DNA of 5,984 nucleotides from an uncultured Eubacteriales bacterium. Its GTDB lineage: Bacteria; Bacillota; Clostridia; Oscillospirales; Feifaniaceae. Position numbers and translations under genes: made by a program. Location of the stretch: positions 1 to 5,984 of the forward strand of contig CABRXB010000079.1 of assembly GCA_902474785.1 (NCBI GenBank), read 5' to 3'. Under the pieces are notes generated by a model. It was given only the letters and a program-made list of their open reading frames with translations, did not search any database and had not been told where the DNA came from. Below are positions 4,894 through 5,984 of this stretch, piece after piece. Position 1 is the stretch's first letter. Every line of letters begins with the position of its first letter.

Positions 4894-5984
4894 TCACCCC
4901 TCCTTTTTCATCATGGCGGCGGCAAAACGCGCCATGAGCAACTTGGTGCCGACCTGTTCAAAGTCGATGGTCAAAAGCTGGTCGCCGCCCGACTCCTTGA
5001 CTTCCTTGATCTCGCCGCGTCCAAACTTCTTATGTAGCACGATCTCCCCTTGCGCATACTGCACGTCGGGCGCAGAGGCCCCGGCTCCGGCCAGCGCAGA
5101 ACGCGTGCTGGCCGAGAAGCTTTTGGGCCTCGACACCCCCATGATGGGCTTTGTCCCCTGCGCGGGGGGCGGGGTCTTTGGCGTGACATCCTCGATGAGC
5201 TCTTCCGGGATCTCCTTTAAAAAGCGTGAGAGCTCGGGATATCTCGTCATGTTGTAGGTGCGCCGCAGCTTGGCGGCCGTGAGATACAGGCGCTGTTTGG
5301 CCCTTGTGATGGCCACATAGCAAAGCCTTCTCTCCTCCTCAAGCTCGAGCGGCTCAAACATGGCGCGCGAGGAGGGAAAGAGCTCCTCCTCCATGCCGGT
5401 GAGAAAGACGATGGGAAACTCAAGCCCCTTGGCCGAGTGCATGGTCATGAGCGAGACGGTGCCGGCCCCCTCCTCATAGGCGTCAAGGTCGGTGGCCAGC
5501 GTAGCGCCCTCCAAAAAGCCGGACAGCGTGGGGACGTCTGTCCCCTGCTCATAGTTTCGAATGTTGTCTGCCAGCGTGTCGATGTTGGAGGCGCGGTCGC
5601 GTCCGTCGGCCTTGTCGAGCTGGCGCAGCATGGCAAGGTATCCCGTGCGCTCCACCACCTGCTCGAGCAACATCGAGGGCGGCATCTGCTCCGAGAGCTC
5701 GCGCAGACTCTCGATGAGCTCATAAAACAAGGTCAGCCGCTCTTTTTGGCGGGAGAGATCGGGAAACTCCTCCACGCGGGAGATGAGCTGCAGCAGCGAC
5801 AGATCAGACGCCGCGGCAAGCTGCTCCATGAGCGCGACGGTGGTGTCTCCAATGCCGCGCTTTGGCTCATTGAGAATGCGGCGCAAGCGCAGGTCGTCGA
5901 GCGGGTTGACAAGCACCGTCAGATAGGCCACAACGTCCTTGACCTCCTTGCGCTCGTAAAACTTCATGCCGCCATAGATGCGAT
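4894..5984 (-). CDS. pcrA: ATP-dependent DNA helicase PcrA/UvrD, C-terminal part (5' end outside window)
   Basis: PcrA is a superfamily 1A 3'-5' DNA helicase used in nucleotide excision repair, plasmid replication and clearing RNA polymerase or recombinase from DNA. The frame is open to the right edge. Its first residues, RIYGGMKFYERKEVKDVVAY, are the conserved motif IV region well inside PcrA, so the ATG at 5967 is internal. Roughly the first half, including Walker A and the DEAD-like motif II, is missing from view. Counting from M at 5967: domain 2B at about 60-150, motif V TMHSAKGLEFPIVFLTG (175-191), motif VI EEERRLCYVAITRAKQRLYL (210-229) with the arginine finger in TRAK, then a flexible linker. 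A C-terminal Tudor-like domain from about 305 (VLHKKFGRGEI) ends in MMKKEG. The TGA stop is at 4894-4896. The neighbour is a methyltransferase rather than ligA, the partner in Bacillus. Confidence 0.95.
   Translation of the reverse strand, partial: RIYGGMKFYERKEVKDVVAYLTVLVNPLDDLRLRRILNEPKRGIGDTTVALMEQLAAASDLSLLQLISRVEEFPDLSRQKERLTLFYELIESLRELSEQMPPSMLLEQVVERTGYLAMLRQLDKADGRDRASNIDTLADNIRNYEQGTDVPTLSGFLEGATLATDLDAYEEGAGTVSLMTMHSAKGLEFPIVFLTGMEEELFPSSRAMFEPLELEEERRLCYVAITRAKQRLYLTAAKLRRTYNMTRYPELSRFLKEIPEELIEDVTPKTPPPAQGTKPIMGVSRPKSFSASTRSALAGAGASAPDVQYAQGEIVLHKKFGRGEIKEVKESGGDQLLTIDFEQVGTKLLMARFAAAMMKKEG
4899..4906 (-). promoter_or_regulatory. Methyltransferase ribosome binding site within pcrA
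   Basis: Minus-strand AAAGGAGG (4906-4899) is formed by the codons for the final Lys-Lys-Glu-Gly of PcrA. It is 10 nt from the ATG at 4888 and only 1 nt from the GTG at 4897, so it selects the ATG. Its position implies that ribosomes finishing pcrA pass directly over the start region. Confidence 0.75.

Noticed and set aside
3956..5257. Plus-strand open frame of 433 codons
   Set aside because: It runs antisense over the methyltransferase and the pcrA C-terminus, both of which have clear family motifs. Its product is low-complexity and motif-free; long antisense frames are expected in G+C-rich genes.

Overview
The window is a stretch of G+C-rich bacterial chromosome. Every convincing gene is on the minus strand, so transcription runs from right to left. 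The gene content suggests a Firmicute, most likely a G+C-rich clostridium of the Oscillospirales type: paired EcfA1/EcfA2 ATPases with EcfT and TruA, a PcrA-type helicase, strong AGGAGG ribosome binding sites, and 4-nt stop/start overlaps. That placement is inference from gene order and protein motifs; no marker gene fixes the genus.

Right block (about 4022-5984): the C-terminal half of a PcrA/UvrD helicase enters from beyond the right edge. It overlaps or abuts a short class I SAM-dependent methyltransferase of the RlmI-like kind. The methyltransferase ribosome binding site lies inside the last codons of pcrA, so the two look translationally coupled. The best methyltransferase start is the ATG at 4888, not the GTG at 4897 that overlaps the pcrA stop.

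Middle (3393-4021): about 630 bp with no credible gene on either strand. It is rich in inverted repeats and holds two pairs of short imperfect direct repeats. Its left end, just upstream of ecfA1, folds on paper into a compact structure: a 9-bp hairpin abutting a two-part long stem whose inner part is 7 bp, G+C-rich and followed by five T. This is the least explained part of the window and the best candidate for something undescribed, either a cis-regulatory leader of the ECF operon or part of a dispersed repeat.

Left block (45-3392): ecfA1, ecfA2, ecfT and truA form one tight operon. The first three overlap by 4 nt each (ATGA, then TTGA), and truA follows after 38 nt. EcfA1 and EcfA2 form the ATPase pair and EcfT the membrane coupling subunit of an energy-coupling-factor vitamin/metal uptake transporter. 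No substrate-binding S component is present, which fits a shared group II module. TruA makes pseudouridine at positions 38-40 of tRNA anticodon stem-loops and is a usual neighbour of this module in Firmicutes. The last 44 bp at the left edge contain a G+C-rich inverted repeat cut off by the window.
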